64,000 bases of DNA, taken from positions 2,874,501-2,938,500 of the forward strand of contig NZ_CP050063.1 in assembly GCF_011604685.1 (NCBI RefSeq). Reading direction: 5' to 3'. The notes under the pieces are model-generated. The model was not told the DNA's origin, made no database searches, and was given only the letters and a program-made list of their open reading frames with translations. This stretch comes from Spirosoma aureum. GTDB lineage: Bacteria > Bacteroidota > Bacteroidia > Cytophagales > Spirosomataceae. Of this stretch, positions 62,028 through 64,000 are shown one piece after another (position 1 is the stretch's first letter; every line of letters starts with the position of its first letter). The translations under genes were made by a program, and so were the position numbers.

Positions 62028-64000
62028 TTAGAAACCAAAGCTCAAGCCAACGTTGTAGCCACGCGTGACAGGATAGTTACCAACATCAATACCAAAGTTT
62101 GTATCGGCTGATCCACCTACGGCTGGGTCTAAGCCCGCGTATTTCGTGATGGTGAACAAATTGGTAGCCGAAGCCGAAACACGCAACCGGCTAAACTTGA
62201 TCTTGTTCAGCAAAACAGCTGGGAACGTATAACCGATATTCAGGTATTGCATACGGCCATACGAGCCATTTTCCACGTAGTAAGAATTGGCCTGTGTATT
62301 CGTGCTGAAGTTCGATGTGTTTTCGAAAATGGGGACACTCGTATCTGTGTGTGTTGGCAGCCACGAATCTTTCACCCGAGCGCTAACCGCAGCTCCCGTA
62401 AACGAAGGATAGAAATCGGTAAACCAGCGTTGGTTATTAAAAATCTTATTGCCCAACGATGCATACAGGTTTGTGTTCAGATCGAATCCTTTGTATTTCA
62501 GCGTCAGCGTTAAACTACCTGTAAATTTAGGAATCGGGCTACCCAGATACTGCCGGTCGTTGTCGTCAATCTTACCATCGTTATTTGTATCGGCGTAGCG
62601 GAAACGGCCTGGAGCTTTACCATCTTGTGTTGGAGCAGCGGCAACTTCCTCTTTGCTATTGAACAAGCCAATAACTTTATAGCCATAGAACGAAGACAGA
62701 TCATGACCAGGCTCATTCCGAACAACAGGCGTACCCAGGCGTGTACCACCCCCCGTAAAATAGGGAACCGATGGAGCAATAGCCGTGATTTTGTTGTCCA
62801 GAATACTACCGATGGCAGTAACCTCATAGTTCAGGTCGCCGGTAATATTGCCACGTGTCGTAATTAAGAGGTCAATCCCTTTGTTACGCATACTGGCAAC
62901 GTTAACATAAGGAGCATTGGCACGTACACCTACTACACCAGGCAGAGCCAGCGGATAAAGCAGATCCTTGGTATCTTTTTGCCATAAATCGAGTACAACT
63001 TCTAATTTATTGTTGAAAAACGATCCATCGATACCGATGTTAGATGTGACGCTGGTTTCCCATTTCGCATTGGCATTACCAATCTGGCTCCGGTAGAAAC
63101 CAGGGGAGATTGATGTATTGGCACCGCCAATGTCATAACCATTACCTGCGTTAGAGGCAAAGAGGTTATACTGGTTTGTAGAGCTCAGGTAATTTGAGTT
63201 ACCCATCAATCCATAACCACCCCGAATTTTCAGATCGGATACCCAGGGAAGGTTTTTCATGAAATCCTCCGACGAAAGCCGCCATGCTACCGAAGCCGCT
63301 GGGAAGACCCCATACCGATTGTTGGCACCAAACTGCGACGAACCATCACGACGAACAACTCCAGTTACAATGTATTTATCATTGTAGGTATACTTGACTT
63401 GGCCAAACAGCGAGTAGAAATTGTTGCCTAAGCTATAATAACTACCAACCTGGCGCGTAGCTCCTGGAGTTGTTGTACTGATCGTTACGTAGTTTGGATC
63501 AGTGGTGAACGGGTTGAGACCCGATCCACTAACACCCCGGCCTTTTCCGGTATTCAGCGCTTCGATACCTACTAATGCACCAACCTCGTGAATGCCGAAT
63601 TTTTGCTTGTAAGAGGCCGTATTGGTAAACGTCCAGGCTAAGCCAACGTTCGAACCTTCGCTATAGGTATAGTTCGTATTGTTCTCGGAGTTTTCGTACT
63701 GGGCCCGCGAGTAGTTATTGTTGTAATTACTGAAGTACGTGCCACCGATGCTACTGCGGAGCGTTAATGCTGGAATAACATCGTACTCTAAGTAAGCATT
63801 ACCAAAGCCAAACACCGTGAAATTTTTGTTATCAGCAGCTGCAATGCGGTTAGCTACCGGGTTCCGTGCATTGTTGAAACCAGGAGCGGCCGTGCCTGCA
63901 TAACCGCCAAACGCGTTATAAACTGGAATGATTGGCGGCATCCGGAAAGCTAACAGAATGTCATTTTCATCAGACGATACACTCGAGTTGTTGTTGGTAT
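62028..64000 (-). CDS. SusC/RagA TonB-linked outer-membrane transporter (C-terminal part)
   Basis: Cut by the window end; the frame stays open to the last base, so at least 657 residues of the barrel are present but not the signal peptide, carboxypeptidase-like domain or plug. The barrel shows SusC-type motifs such as YNDKYIVTGVVRRDGSSQFGANNRYGVFPAASVAWRLSSEDFM, GRFRYADTNNDGKIDDNDRQYLGSPIPKFTGSLTLTLKYKGFDLN and a final YPVTRGYNVGLSFGF. The D-x-N-x-D-G-x-I-D region is a calcium-loop-like segment common in this family. susD follows 84 bases downstream. Confidence 0.95.
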   Translation of the reverse strand, partial: TNNNSSVSSDENDILLAFRMPPIIPVYNAFGGYAGTAAPGFNNARNPVANRIAAADNKNFTVFGFGNAYLEYDVIPALTLRSSIGGTYFSNYNNNYSRAQYENSENNTNYTYSEGSNVGLAWTFTNTASYKQKFGIHEVGALVGIEALNTGKGRGVSGSGLNPFTTDPNYVTISTTTPGATRQVGSYYSLGNNFYSLFGQVKYTYNDKYIVTGVVRRDGSSQFGANNRYGVFPAASVAWRLSSEDFMKNLPWVSDLKIRGGYGLMGNSNYLSSTNQYNLFASNAGNGYDIGGANTSISPGFYRSQIGNANAKWETSVTSNIGIDGSFFNNKLEVVLDLWQKDTKDLLYPLALPGVVGVRANAPYVNVASMRNKGIDLLITTRGNITGDLNYEVTAIGSILDNKITAIAPSVPYFTGGGTRLGTPVVRNEPGHDLSSFYGYKVIGLFNSKEEVAAAPTQDGKAPGRFRYADTNNDGKIDDNDRQYLGSPIPKFTGSLTLTLKYKGFDLNTNLYASLGNKIFNNQRWFTDFYPSFTGAAVSARVKDSWLPTHTDTSVPIFENTSNFSTNTQANSYYVENGSYGRMQYLNIGYTFPAVLLNKIKFSRLRVSASATNLFTITKYAGLDPAVGGSADTNFGIDVGNYPVTRGYNVGLSFGF

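Overview
The window reads as a chromosomal segment of a Bacteroidota (Bacteroidetes) bacterium, most likely a Cytophagales/Spirosoma-like organism; the genus is an inference. Support: a SusC/SusD pair, a TonB receptor, many intramembrane or soluble kinases with the NPLNFVNNF-type H-box, LytTR and two-component-propeller regulators, TAnnTTTG-like promoter words, few recognisable Shine-Dalgarno sites, and an IF-2 with a very long Gly/Asn-rich linker. No tRNA, rRNA, CRISPR, insertion sequence or phage gene was seen.

Layout. 1-7.9 kb is housekeeping: the tail of a MacB/FtsX permease, a GNAT enzyme, a Tat-type phosphoesterase, greA-HIT, then fmt, a YdjC-like deacetylase and folA, and a bestrophin. 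7.9-29.1 kb is a minus-strand signalling block: a receiver-PP2C phosphatase, a soluble histidine kinase, a giant propeller kinase whose phosphoacceptor His is Asp, an NTT/MFS-HEAT membrane protein, a TonB receptor with an N-terminal helical extension, an nSTAND-WD40 ATPase, an RsbW-like kinase and two STAS proteins, with glgX and an AGE-family enzyme between and after the STAS genes. All parts of a partner switch are present, but no sigma factor.

29.1-40.6 kb is a minus-strand accessory operon: six proteins holding nine SnoaL/NTF2-like domains, a VOC protein, two DJ-1/PfpI proteins, a DUF1326-DUF2182 pair, a GMC oxidoreductase and a ThDP-dependent decarboxylase-like enzyme. A LytTR response regulator precedes it, with a HisKA_2 kinase divergent and another histidine kinase alongside (40.9-46 kb). 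Its pathway is unknown; oxidation and cleavage of a small carbonyl compound is the best guess.

46.4-64 kb: a BatA/VWA membrane protein, a phosphoesterase, the rimP-nusA-infB operon, an exo/endonuclease-family membrane protein, moaE-moaD, a small basic secreted protein, an ECF sigma factor followed by a membrane-anchored trypsin-like protease, two small low-complexity proteins, and a susD-susC pair whose susC runs off the window end.

Two themes stand out outside genes. Intrinsic-terminator-like hairpins sit in the leaders of greA and rimP-nusA-infB, both encoding transcription elongation factors. Long hairpins, three of them built from CAG/CTG words, occupy many junctions between same-strand genes.
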